DNA of 64,000 nt, from contig NC_089323.1 in assembly GCF_036669915.1 (NCBI RefSeq), positions 10,798,194 to 10,862,193 of the forward strand, given 5' to 3'. This document shows, one piece after another, positions 11,509 to 23,225 of this stretch; position 1 is the first letter of the stretch; each line of letters starts with the position of its first letter. The notes under the pieces are model-generated. The model was not told where the DNA came from. It saw only the letters and a program-made list of their open reading frames with translations, and ran no database searches. The translations under genes and the position numbers were made by a program. This stretch comes from Pocillopora verrucosa (taxonomy: Eukaryota; Cnidaria; Anthozoa; Scleractinia; Pocilloporidae).

Positions 11509-11949
11509 AGCACCTTAAACACTTCTCCAGAGGGTAGCAAAAAAGATTTCATTCCTGACACATCCGAACACAGTATCGAGTACGACAAACATTTTGTCTG
11601 TCAGATGGTAAGAAAAATATTTGTGAGTTACTTATGGATATTTAGCTCAAATAAATTGCACTTGAATCTGTTGCAGCAAGTTAAAAGACAAACAAGTTTA
11701 AGCTAAAAACCGTAAACTCCGGTCATTAGAGTGATGTGTTCAGTCTTCGTCTGTACCGATGCTTTAGAAAAGATTATGGCTTATTAAATGGTAAAAGCAG
11801 AAATAGCTAAGAAATAAATGCTGAACAACTGCATAGCCTTTATGAGCATTTAAATTTATAAAGAAACAGAAAGTTTTATAATTTGTGACGACTTTAAATG
11901 CTCACGATCATGTTTCTTACCTTGGAGTTATAATTTTTAATTCATAGCG

Positions 11950-14428
11950 ATGCAGTTCAAGTCTTTCCTTGAAGCTATCATCGGCAATATCTATATTCTT
12001 CTTGGAATAACCCTTCCACCGTGTTTTTGTTGCACTGGTGAGTATAACTACACTATTATTAAACTTCTTGAGTTACATTTTTCTGGCGCTGCTCCCTCGA
12101 ATCTATTAGAAGAACTAGGCCACCGGCAAACAATGCAAACAATCTTTAAGCAAATACTTATTTTTCTAACTCAAAATGTCTCCTTTAAAATCTATAAATC
12201 TCCTTTTCCTTCGCCGTATTTGAAAAAAGCCCTCAATTAATTTCGTGGTAATTAACGCCATGAAAATTATTATTTTTCAGATATTTTCCGTAACATACAC
12301 CCTTTACACTGGTTAGCTCATCTACATAGCTCTGTTTTAATAATTAAAACCTCCTGTTAGAATTGAAGTATAAAAAGATGAAAATATCCTATAAAGGTTT
12401 TCATGCGGTAAGTTGGCAAAATAGCGTGCTTTAATGTGTTACTTTACCAATTGACAATAAGAAATTTTGTACGAGTAAGCGATAACTGGACGAGTAATTC
12501 CATTTGTTTTGCTTTCTCTAGGTGACGATTGTCGAAAAATTATATTTAGAGACCCAATACAAAACATGGCCATGAAGGATCGTGTGATCTGGAGTGCAGA
12601 GGTGCCCAATGAGGGAAGCTGCAGAGTGATGTGTTATATGACGCCTGATTGTGTGTCCATTAATGTTGGACCTGTAGAAGGAGGAGACCAAAAATGCGAG
12701 TTGAACAACGCCACCGAGGAAAACCATGCTCCATTTCTTCTTGTGAATAAACCAGGCTTCATATATCTTGCAATCGAGGTAAAAATTTCACATTTTTGCC
12801 AACCTGAGGGGAGTCAGACACATGATTTATTTTCATTTCAGGTCAAAGTGATCTTATTCTTGATTCTTGTCTAATGGAAAAGCTACAAGAGCTTTATTTT
12901 GTTATTGATCAGAGGAGGTTGTTCATTTCTTGGCGCTAAAATGATTTTATTCTTGACGTAAGGAAAAGTTTCACGAAGTTTACTTTATTTTTACCAACAG
13001 AATCCCTGCAATAGCAGTCCATGTTTGAACAATGGCACCTGTCAAGCTGGATTCACCAGTAAAGGTTTTCGTTGTGTTTGTCGTCATGGATTTAGTGGAG
13101 AAAACTGCCAATTGCAAGGTAGCATAAACTGCGTTTTTGTTCACTAATCCTCCTGGGTTAAATGAACCACTGAAGTTTGGGTAATTTACTAACTGCTTTT
13201 AAAATCTGGTAACAGAAGTAGATTTAAACTCATTCGTAAATTGATAATTGTAGAGTATTTAGAATTGATTGAAATTTTATTCCTTGGACGAGTATCTAGT
13301 GTGCGCGGTATCGAATCCTACAATTTTCTCATATATTCATAGGCCTGAAAAAAAATTGTGCTGAAATTTACAAAGCTGGGGAAAGAAGAGATGGTATGTA
13401 CACCATAAAACCTGATAACTTACTTGCCTTTGATGTATTCTGTGACCAAACAACGGAGGGTGGAGGATGGACTGTGTTCCAGAGGAGACTGGACGGCTCG
13501 GTTGATTTCTACCGCCTCTGGAACGACTACAAACATGGCTTTGGTGACCTATGTGGTGAGTTTTGGCTCGGATTGGACAAGATTCACCGCCTAACCTCTG
13601 GCGTTAACAATGTGCTGCGTGTAGACTTGGGAGACTTTGAAGGAAAAAATACTTATGCTGAGTATGAAAGGTTTGGTGTTATGGGTGAGAATGACAAGTA
13701 CAAGCTGATCCTTGGTTCTTATTCAGGTAGAACTGTCATTTCGTCTCTTCTATCTAGTCATGCTAAGAACGGGAGGGGGGGGGGGGGGGGGGAGAGTAAT
13801 AAGTGACGTAAATATGCTTAAACTCTTTTACATCAATAGCTTTGGAAGACAAAAAAGTAACCTCAGCTCATCGATATGCAATCCTGGACAGCGCATAGGT
13901 ATTCGCCGGTGGATGATGCGCAGTTAACCTGACGAACTAATCCAACTCTGAGGAGTGTCTCGGCGAACATATTTATTGTAATTATCATATTGAGCATTTT
14001 AATCCCTAGAATCTTCGACAAGAATAATAGATATTACTAAGAATGCTTTTAATCCATATCATTATTGTTGAAGTATACTTATCTGACATTTCAAGATTTG
14101 TTCTGTCTTATGAACGGCTCATTGTTGGTCAAACGTAATACTCATAGTGCGGCTCATTTTGTCAGGAAATTCTGGTGACTCTCTTACCGAGCATCGCGGT
14201 AAGCCGTTCACTACTAAAGATCAAGATAATAACGATTTGGCGACCGAATGCGCCATTAAGTACAAAGGAGCCTGGTGGTACTCGAGGTGTCACCGATCAA
14301 ATCTCAATGGCTTGTATCGTCGTGGAAATCACTCCTCCTATGCTGATGGAGTGAACTGGAAAGACTGGAAAGGTTATCATTACTCCCTAAAGAGAACCGA
14401 GATGAAAATTAGACCAGTGGGTTTCTGA
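11950..14428 (+). CDS. secreted PAN-EGF-fibrinogen C (FReD) lectin-like protein, second intact copy
   Basis: Five exons: 11950-12037, 12522-12778, 13001-13118, 13343-13726 and 14166-14428. They total 1110 nt, or 369 residues. Exons 1-4 have the same lengths and phases (1-0-1-1) as the gene at 1530; exon 5 is one codon shorter. The signal peptide ends LPPCFCCTG. The PAN domain keeps an extra cysteine (GDDCRK) lost in the first gene. The EGF domain is CNSSPCLNNGTCQAGF, then a second Cys cluster. FReD motifs are [38 protein letters not shown] in the calcium loop, CHRSNLNG and EMKIRP. An extracellular recognition role is inferred from the family. A G18 run in intron 4 and a solo LTR 45 bp past the stop are the main local changes. 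Confidence 0.9.
13775..13792 (+). repeat. G18 homopolymer in intron 4
   Basis: An 18-nt G run lies about 50 bp inside intron 4, in a stretch that in the first gene holds only interrupted G-rich sequence (about 3355-3380). Run length is likely polymorphic or assembly-sensitive. Confidence 0.8.
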
Positions 14429-14472
14429 ACTGTCATGATTATGGCACAACAATGAAACAGTGCCAACTTAAC

Positions 14473-15241
14473 TGTAACGGCTGCCACGCCTTTGCTACCG
14501 GAAATTATAAGTTATATATATACTAATTATATTAGTTATTGTTATAAGTTTGTTTCGTGTTAAACGTGTTAAACCGCAATAGTGACATTACTGTTTGCCC
14601 ATTAGGGACGTGATCTTTAAGTTCCACTTAGAACCGCATTTTAGTTAGTTATCTTGCGTTGGACTAACGATAAGACGTGTTTATCGAAAGGCGCCCTTTT
14701 GCCCACCTTATCTCGAAGTTCGTTTTGGTCAAAATTTTTACAAGCGGGACTGTTATGTAAGTGCTTATGTTCCTTCTCTTCGTACTTGTTTAAACATCTA
14801 GTCTTTCGGTAATTTCGCCCAGTTTTTTATACCAGTTTCTTTGCAACCTTGTAACACGTGGCTTACGTTGTTCATGCTTTGTTAGGAAGTTGCTCGTTTT
14901 TCCCACTCGGTTATTAGTTTTGTTAGAATTCGTTTGCAAGCCCTTCTCCTTTATCCTTGAAGATAGTCTTTTGTGAGTTTGTTTCAGAGTTTAAGCTAGT
15001 CTTTTGAGATCTTTCCTTTATATCGGAATGATTGGAATGTTGGTCCGTATCTTAGAATTTAGCTTAGCTTCTTCCTTATAATTTCATATTTCAGTTTACG
15101 ATAATTACTTGGATACCTCGACTATGCTAATAAAACGATTCAAATCTTTTCCGCACAATATATCCTCGCTTCATAGTGCGTCTTCACTAGCGAAACTCAT
15201 AGTTGTCGTTGAATTTTGCTTCGCTTGTGTCTGCCGCTACA
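14473..15241. mobile_element. solo LTR, 769 bp, with 5-bp target duplication
   Basis: The insertion begins TGTAACGGC and ends GCCGCTACA, an LTR-style TG...CA with imperfect 9-bp terminal inverted repeats. It is flanked by direct repeats ttaac (14468-14472 and 15242-15246). The empty site exists in the first FReD gene's 3' flank at about 4060-4080, where the flanks join without it. No coding sequence lies inside. It contains TATA-like (ttatatatatac) and aataaa-like signals. Size and ends fit a Gypsy-type LTR left by recombination between LTRs; the superfamily is inference. Confidence 0.85.
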
Positions 15242-15246
15242 TTAAC

Positions 15247-16985
15247 AGAAAAAAAAACGAGTGTCTCGATCAAGTATATTCAGCATTAACCAATCACTCT
15301 TAAATTGGAGCTTAGCGAAACGTTGTTCAGGATTTTTCTTGCTTCTTTGTGCGTGTTTTTCAAAATGGAAATAGTTGATTCTGTAGAATCGGCCAGTTAA
15401 CCAGTAATAATAATCATCATAATAGTAATAATAAATTAATATATATAGCGGTACATACGAAAAGCTCCTTATCATAGTTGGAAATTGACCGTTAATCACA
15501 AGTAGCTCTGAAAAAGAAACCAATGGACTCAATTCAAGGTTTATGGGTGAGACATTATATAGCCTGAGGACAGCGGCTGAAAAGACCCTAAAAATTTTAG
15601 TTGGGTCTTGGGTATTTACAAAAGTTATCCTAGAATCTCAGTGGCTCGTATCATCATGGCCATTAGGACTCCTATGCTCCTTCTATCTCGGTTACACAAG
15701 TTTTGATTCTTTAAATTTTTGACTCGTATTTTTACTTGACGGAACTCAAAGCGATCAGAGAGCCTTCATTTTTTTCAGAAGAGTAAACCCAGTCGCTCAT
15801 TCAGTTCTAGTTCCCTTTGATTTCTATAACGAAACCCTAAACAATTACCCAATGTTTTGACCCTAAAGAACGCTATCAGAAAAACAAATGTTTCAAGTTT
15901 TGTTTTCAAGTGTACAATAGGATGCGGTAACGTAATGTCGATGATTCTAATGCTTCATGTTTTGCTTTTATTTGTATTTTCTTAGCTTTCGTTAAAGTAA
16001 ATACCTTGCACTGTTATTGATATTGATAGGATGAGTAGGTGAAATTTCTTTTGTTTTATTCCCACTAGCCTCGAGCCATGTTAGAATTTTAATATCGAAA
16101 GTGGCCTCTTAGATAACTTGTGATCATTGGTTTGCAGGCTACAAGAGGACTCTTTACAGCTTTGTTTACTTATAATTGATTAAAATCTTTATTACATTAA
16201 AGTTTTGAATTTTTCACAATTTGAATACGATGGGGAACGAAATAAAAAAACCGACACCGTTCTTTTGGCTCGTTCTGCGGCTATGGCGTCCAACTCGTGT
16301 AGATTTTTAATTTAGACGTGAGTTCGTCCATATCTTTAGGTGCACGCCCCAGGTGCTGAAGAATCTGGAGTAGTTTTCCACCATCCACGCTCTGACTCAT
16401 GGATCTAGTGACAAAAAGAAATTTGTTAGTGACAGGCTCAAATGGTTTGTCTTCGTTTCACCCCTTACACCCTAACATCAGGTTGCATATTCTCCATTTT
16501 GTCCTCTATACATTTCCTAAGCTGATGACAGGGAGAATTTGTTTAACAATCAAGAGTTTCTTGAGTTGGTGATCATTTACTCTCCGTGACCTTAATGTTT
16601 GATTCAGGGGCAATAATGTGAGGAAAAATTAACTTCTAGTCATTCTACAAGATCAGCACGGATTCAATGAAAGCCGATTACCTGAGGTGTTTCTCCGCAT
16701 ATAAAACCTCTTACCACCGTCTGTTTAGCCTACGAACTGGCTCTTGTGTTTGGGCTTTGGGTTTAAAACCTATCAGATGCCAGTCGTAAAACGTATGCTC
16801 GGATGTGATGTAGCAGTATCATCCAGTAACTGGAAGTACAATAATCGGAAGTAGATTCGTAACAGAGAACCGGAAGTCAGAACACTTTAAGAACAGGGAA
16901 AGTGGAAACGTCGTTCGAGCTAGCGGACTCCCTATGCGACGATAACTCGTTTTGCGAACCGTAAAAATTCTATATATCCGTCTGA
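15247..16985. other. 3' flank of the second FReD gene
   Basis: Non-coding duplicate of the first gene's flank (about 15247-15960, and again about 16590-16790). It contains the exon-5 ghost at 15634-15681. Positions about 15960-16590 have no counterpart seen, and no gene was recognised there. Confidence 0.55.
15634..15681 (+). pseudogene. ghost of a FReD last exon, second copy
   Basis: This is the counterpart of 4498-4546, more diverged (aatctcagtggctcgtatc). It again resembles the SNLNGL pocket region and again lies about 1.2 kb past the stop, or about 0.45 kb if the solo LTR is removed. Confidence 0.45.
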
Positions 16986-17013
16986 ACTATTCTATTCTAT
17001 TCTATTCTATTCC
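16986..17013. repeat. (TATTC)n microsatellite
   Basis: About five units of ctatt ending in a broken unit. Confidence 0.75.
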
Positions 17014-17261
17014 AATATCCCTGTTGATGTGAGGGTGCAAGCTCGCACGCTACACCAACCATCTCACCTTCCTAACAAGGTGCATCAGGAACCGCGTTGT
17101 TCCTTGTTTTATTAAAACAGAAAGAAGACCACGGGATACAAATATTTTTCACCAACCATCTGGCCATGAGAACAAATTTATCCACTGTTTCTCCTATTCT
17201 CCTAGTTCCTGATTAATGTGTCGAACTGTGTTTAAGTTCCTGAAAAAAAAAGAGAGAGAGA

Positions 17262-18776
17262 AAAAATGCGAGGATGGACAACTTCTGACGTAAACTTCCA
17301 CAAGATTGAGAATAAATTGTTCTGAAGAAATTTTTCTTGCCGAGAGAACAGCTGAGTACAAAGACGGAGTACCTTGTTAACCAGGGCTATCCCTCTAAAT
17401 TAGTTTCGGATCAATTCTCCAAAGCCTCCGCCATTCCTAGAAATGATTTACTTAGGACTCGTGGAAAAGAGACGGAGAAATTATTTCCATTTGTTATTAC
17501 ATTTAATCCAAATTTACCCGACGTAGGCAACATAATCAGAAAGCATTTGTTCATTCCACAATCCAACCCCAAATTAAAAAAACCTTTTCCTCGAGGTTCT
17601 ATCATACCATCTTTTCATCGATCAAAAAATCTCAAAGAATTATGAGCACTATCTCTTTAAAACTGTCAACGAGGGACAAACAATTCATCACATCAATGGC
17701 TGCTTCAAATGCAAGAGGAATAGATGCGATCTCTGTCGGAACTTCTTTGTTGAATTTAAATCATTTCTTAGCTTTCAAACGGGCAAAAAATACACCATTC
17801 ATTCCAGACTTCCTTGTGATTCTAAAAATGTGATTTATTTGGTTTCTTGCGAGAAATATCGCTTGCAATACGTGGGATCTACCACTACCGACTTTAGAAT
17901 TAGGTTTCATCACAAATCTGCTATGCTCACAAACAAAACAACTTGTGAAGTAACAATACATTTTACCAGAATCCCACATACCCTAGGTGATTTTTCGTTC
18001 CAGTGTATTGATCAGGTACACGCCCCAAGCGGCTCTGAAGAGATCGATAAGCTTTTAATTACAAAAGAGGCTTATTGGAGTGCTCAGCTGTTCTCTTTGG
18101 CACCCCATAGTTTAAATAAAAGAAAGGAATTTCATTCGAAAAACAGAATTTGCTATAATTAATTTTCCATTCTATATTGTTCGTTACTGATTAATCGTTC
18201 AAAGGCCCTTTTCTTGGATTTTGTCAGCCTTTTGGGTGTTGATTGGACTCAGAGGCCCTGCCAAGGGATCTTATTATGTATAATTTTAATTAAGGGCCCC
18301 TCCAGGGATTTTGTCGCTAATTTTCCCTTTTCAGGCTCCAAAGGCCTTGTTTTGGGATTTTGGTACGGTTTACAGTTGTAGGTAAGAGTGGGTCTATGCT
18401 TTTCTAATGCTTGCCGCATTGCCTCTTCAGTTGCGCTATTCGTTTTAGCAAGTTTAATTTTTTAGTTTTTAGTTTTTATCTCTCGTATTTTGTCCATTAA
18501 TTTCTTTGTGGCTTGTTTTTTTTTTTCGATATTTTTCGCTTTTTTGATTTTGTTATTTTTCATCTTTTTATTAACACCACTTTCTGCTCTTTCACGTGAT
18601 TTTGTATCTTATTCATTAGTTGTCGCCTGTAATTACGTAATAAGTAGCACCTCGATCTTATTTAAAGCTCTTTTTTACTCAAAAGTTGTAAATAACTGAA
18701 GAAGGTCTCTGACCGAAACGTTTTTATTAAATTTTTTATCTTTTTTACGTCAGAAGTTGTAAATCCTCGCATTTTT
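17262..18776 (+). mobile_element. Penelope-like element fragment flanked by inverted repeats
   Basis: 17262-17294 and 18744-18776 are inverted repeats of 33 bp with two mismatches. Inside, 17337-17640 codes the end of a Penelope-type RT (YPSKLVSDQFSKASAIPR, PFVITFNPNLPDVGNI, SFHRSKNLKEL). After a frameshift near 17640, positions 17641-18162 read continuously through a CxxC...CxxC linker (CFKCKRNRCDLC) into a GIY-YIG endonuclease (VIYLVSC, LQYVGSTT, RFHHKS, EAYWSAQLF, SLNKRKEF). The order RT, CCHH-like linker, GIY-YIG is diagnostic of Penelope-like elements. The 5' RT core is absent. The 3' part holds the block tctctgaccgaaacgttttt, resembling other ends in this window. Confidence 0.82.
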
Positions 18777-18904
18777 CTAAACTCTCTACGTTCGTGTTTG
18801 CTGTGAGGTTTGGACTGCGAATCTTTATTGATCCTCCTGGTGCGGTGCACCTTTTTTGACCTGAGAGTTCTAGTAACAATTTTATATATATATATACACA
18901 TAAA

Positions 18905-19658
18905 AAATTATACAGGTCTGCTCAAATAGTATGAAATATCATGACAATACAATATTAATCAATTATAAAAATCTATCTTTATTTACGTTAAATTTATTAA
19001 GATAAAATTTATTACTACTGTTCTTAATTGATGAGAAATGTTCAATTGTTCCGATATCTAGTGGTAGGCAATTCCACAGGTCTACAATACGACTGAAGGA
19101 AGAAAACTTAAAAACATCAGGCCTTTCACCAGCCAGTGTAGGTTCACCATTTCTGATGTTATATTTGGGTGTCTTAAAATTTACACATGACAAAACATTG
19201 AAATCAGTATAACCTTTCAGGTATACTTAAAGAAAAAACAAAGATCCAAGATCTCTCTTCTATATTCTAAAGGTAAAAGTTTCAGTTGGTAACGTTTCCG
19301 CACAGCCCCATACTATTGTAAAACAAATCTGTTTTCCTAATGGCAATGTGTTTTTGTCATTGTTTTCTCTATCCAAGAACTGAATGCATAGTGTAGTATG
19401 GGGTTGTGCGGAAATTTTACCTTTCAGTTTGACAAGTCTCTCAGGATAACTTAAGTCAGTTTTCAGGATAAATTTAGTTGCACGTCTTTGTGCACGCTCA
19501 AGTGCAGTGATCTTTTCTTTAATGTAAAGTGACCAGACCTGTGAAGCATACTCCAGCTGTGATCGAAAAGGTGATTTGTATAAAAGTATCAATGTTTTCT
19601 GATCACATTCATTTGTACAAGTTCTTTTGATCATGCCCAGCATCTTGTTGGCAAACAA
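18905..19658 (-). mobile_element. LINE 3' fragment, minus strand
   Basis: Minus-strand 19658-19260 codes the region after the RT catalytic core (NKMLGMIKRTC, LLYKSPFRSQLEYASQVW, ITALERAQRRATKFIL). Positions 19193-18963 code the C-terminal tail (NIRNGEPTLAGERPDVFKFS, then FSRIVDLWNCLP). A frame change between the two segments marks decay. The element ends near a (ta)n run at 18882-18898, a likely 3' tail. It is CR1/jockey-like by motif order; the exact clade is uncertain. Confidence 0.7.
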
Positions 19659-19667
19659 ACATATACA

Positions 19668-20640
19668 ATCTTATCAAAGGAATACTTGCTTGTCCTTGAG
19701 GATTTCAATATCCACGTGGATGTTCTAAATGATATCGACGCGGTGAAGTTCCTTGATCTGCTTGAATCGCTTGGGTTTGAACAGCACGTTACCAAACCGA
19801 CACATATATTTAGTCGCACATAAGATCTCTTTATCACGAGGAGAACTGAGACACTGCTGGGGTCAACTCCACGCAGTCGTCGCTACTTCTCTGATCATTC
19901 GGCTGTTTGCTGTAGTATTTGCATAAAAAAGCCTGCGCCCCAAGCCAAGAGGGTGACTTATAGGAAGACCAAGTCTGTTGATCTTGACGGCCTCAAGCAA
20001 GATATCGCGAAGTCAAGGCTGTGTTGTCCATCCTCTTGTGAAGATTTTGACAAGTTTGTACAAAGTTACAACTACACCCTAAGCAGTATACCAGATCGCC
20101 ATGCGCCACTGAAATCAAAAGTAATGAGGTCAAGGCCCCAGGTCCCCTGGTACAGCCAAGAAATTGCCGAGGCGAAAAGAGAGTGACGCAAGGCTGAGCA
20201 AACGTGGAGAAAGACAAAGTCCGCTGAAGACCTGCTGTTGTTCAAGAGATTACGAAATCAAGTTAACCGGGCACGGAGAAATTTTTACGTGGGCTTTGTA
20301 AAGGAACAAGGTGGTGATCAGCGAAAACTTTTCAGGGCAACAAAGGCACTCCCTATGCCGAAGGATGAAATCTGTTTCCCCAATTGTCATGATGTGGCTC
20401 TGGCAAATGACATTGTCCGCTATTTCCATCGTAAGATCCTTAATATCCGTAACGAACTAGACGGTACCGATGTTACCCAGAACAGATGTGGTGACCTGAT
20501 TGACGACCCTGTTTTCAGCTCAAATCTCGAACCACCACGTGGTTTCAAGGAACAGACAGAGAAGGATGTATACCAGCTCATTTAGGCTTCAGCTAAGAAA
20601 AGCTGTATGCTCGATCCTTTGCCAAATTCTGTCTTACTGG
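19668..20640 (+). mobile_element. LINE fragment: endonuclease end and RT start
   Basis: The translation begins in an endonuclease domain (LEDFNIHVDV, then TKPTHIFSRT, then RRYFSDHSAV). It continues through the linker (RPQVPWYSQEIAEAKRE) to a region just before the RT core (KLFRATKALP, FHRKILNIRN). It has an in-frame TAA near 19820, a TGA at 20184-20186 and a TAG at 20583-20585. It then stops where an unrelated C-rich stretch starts at about 20690. It is closely related to the next LINE, which carries the same domains. Confidence 0.7.
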
Positions 20641-20699
20641 GCAGCCTTGAAGAACTCCTTCCAATAATAATGTGGTTCCCCCAAAAAGAATCCTTCCCC

Positions 20700-23225
20700 C
20701 ATCCCCGCCCCCCTAATCATCACATGCCAGTCCGACCAGATTGTAAGATCCACACCTCGAATCGACTGCTATTTCTCTGATCATGCATCAGTGTTGTGTC
20801 ATCTTCATTCAATAAAGCCTTCTTTCTCCACCAGGACTCTCTCGTATAGGAAAATAAAACTAGTGAACGTGGATTCCCTGAATGATGACCGAGCTAATTC
20901 TGAGCTGTGTAAAAATCCACCGGACGACCTCGAGGAACTTCTTTTGTCCTATAACAAAACCCTAATAGCTGTGCTGGACAAACATGCCCCTGTTAAGACT
21001 CGAACGATTGTTATGCGTCCGCAAGTTCCATGGTACACAGACGAAATCAGACAAGCCAAGAGAGAGCGACGGAAAGCTGAAATAAGATGGAGATTGTCGA
21101 AACTTTATTACGACCTCGCTGTATTTAAAGTTAAGCGCAATGCTGTCTACAATCTTATGAACAAGGTACGACAGGCATTTTACGCTAAACTTATCGAGGA
21201 TAACAGCTGTAATCAGCGAAAGTTGTTTCGTGTTAGTAAACGCCTGTTTAATCAGTCGCAGGGTGATGAGTTACCTCCGAATCTGCACGCCCACACTTTT
21301 GCAAACGAAGTTGGAAAGTATTTTGTGTCAAAGATTGATATAATCCAGAGACAAATCGATGCTGATATTACAGATTTACCTGCCTCCCCATCCACCCTTG
21401 CTGATGGCTTTACTCGGTCCACTCCATCGTTATCTGCATTCAAGATCCTGTCTGCCAACAGTGTTAAGTCGCTTATCCATAACTCAACATTAAAGTCTTG
21501 CCCACTTGACCCAACGCTCTCTCGCTTGGTCAGCAGATGTGATGCTCTTCTTCCCATCATTACTACGATCATTAACAAATCATTAGAAGCCGGACACTTT
21601 CTTAAGTCCTGGAAGGAGGCAGTAGTATGTCCGTTACTCAAAAATCCTGGTCTTGATATCATATTCAAGAATTTCAGACCGGTAAGCAATTTAGCTTTCT
21701 TATCGAAGCTCACTGAGAAAGCAGTCTTCCATCAGATACACGAACACATGGTCGACACGAATCTATACCCGAACGCTCAATCAGCTTACAGGGTGCATCA
21801 TAGCACTGAAACTAACTCTTCTGAAAGTGAAGAATGACATCCTGCTTAATATGAATAAACAACATGTAACCCTTCTAGTGCTACTCGATCTTATTGCTGC
21901 TTTCGATACAGTCGAGTATAAAATCTTGCTGGAAGCACTCAATACGCTGGGACTTGGGGGCAGGATGTCCAAGTGGTTCCGATCGTATTTATCAGGGCGC
22001 AGTCAGAGGATATTAGTCCGTGGGTGTCCGTCGAAGAAGTTTGATTTGAACTGCGGAATACCCCAAGGCTCCTGTTAAGGACCGCTCTTGTTTACCATCT
22101 ATACGAGCTCGTTACCAGACGTCGTCGAAAAATATCTTCCATCTGTCCACTGCTATGCAGACGATACTCAACTTTACGTCTCTTTCCGCCCCGCACATGA
22201 GACAGGTCACCTGGATGCCATTACTGCTATTGATTGTTGTATTAAGGCGATCAGGTTTTGGATGCGTGAGAATAAACTATTGTTGAACGAGAAAAAACTG
22301 AGTTTCTTTTAATTGGCACGAAGCAGCAGCTCGCCAAAGTTGATATTGGACACATTAAAGTTGGCAAAGTAAATATAGCTCCGCACTCTCCTGTCAAAAA
22401 CCTTGGAGTCTGGTTTGACTCAAACCTATCTATGGTTGATCATATCACCAAGACTTGCTCTGCAGCGTTTTACTATCTTTGTAACATTAGAAGAATTAGA
22501 AAATATTTAACAAAAGAATGCACGGAGACACTTATTCATGTCTTTATATCTAGCCGCTTGGACTATTGTAACAGCCTCCTATTTGGAGTTCCTGAGTGCC
22601 ATCTTCACAAATTACAGAGAGTCCAGAATGCAGCTGCACGTCTTATATTCCAGGAGAGCAGATTTTGTCATATCACACCTCTGCTCAAATCATTACACTG
22701 GCTGCCTGTAAAATATCGCATAGTTTTTAAAATTATCTTAATTACTTTTAAAGCAATACTTGATCTTGCCCCGGCCTGATTTCTGTTAGAGACACCGGAA
22801 GATATAATTTCCGTTCCAATGACGGCTTACTCCTTCCTCCTTGCAGGGGTAAAACACTCACCACGCTAGGCGATCGATCTTTCCATGCCGCAGCCCCTAA
22901 ATTGTGGAACGATCTTCCGGGCTCTATCAGAAACACCCAATCTTTAAACAAGTTTAAGAACGCCATTAAAACTTTTTTATTTGCCAAAGCTTTTTAATTC
23001 TTTGTGTCTAATTTCATATTTTTACATTTTCTTAGTGATCATTTTTATTTATTTATTTAATTTTTTAAAAATTTTTTTATATTTCTTATTTTATTTTTTT
23101 TTAGTTTTTAGTATCTATTTAGGGGTTGAATTTTTAACATTTAATTGTAATGCACAATTGAAAATTCTTATATTGACAATTGCGCAATATAAGTCTATAA
23201 ATTATTATTATTATTTATCCCTTTT
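20700..23225 (+). mobile_element. nearly complete LINE RT (CR1/L2 clade), inactivated
   Basis: It starts in the endonuclease end (TPRIDCYFSDHASV). Positions 20791-21837 form a long frame through the linker into RT motifs (WKEAVVCPLLKNP, FRPVSNLAFLSKLTEKAVF). A frameshift at about 21800-21825 leads to motif A (LLDLIAAFDTVEYKILLEAL, about 21880-21940) and motif B (GIPQGSC). A TAA at 22076-22078 interrupts motif B, followed by motif C YADDTQLY at about 22155-22180. A second shift lies near 22305. The tail reads LDYCNSLLFGVP, LHWLPVKYRI, then, after a TGA near 22778, LWNDLPGSIRN. The 3' UTR ends in (att)n at about 23199-23216, as in L2-type elements. At least four lesions make it non-autonomous. 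Confidence 0.82.

Noticed and set aside
18490-18699. Hydrophobic 69-codon frame
   Set aside because: T-rich 3' region of the Penelope-like fragment; no start context or homologue pattern.
21252-21713. 153-codon minus-strand frame
   Set aside because: Antisense of the LINE linker and RT; no motif.
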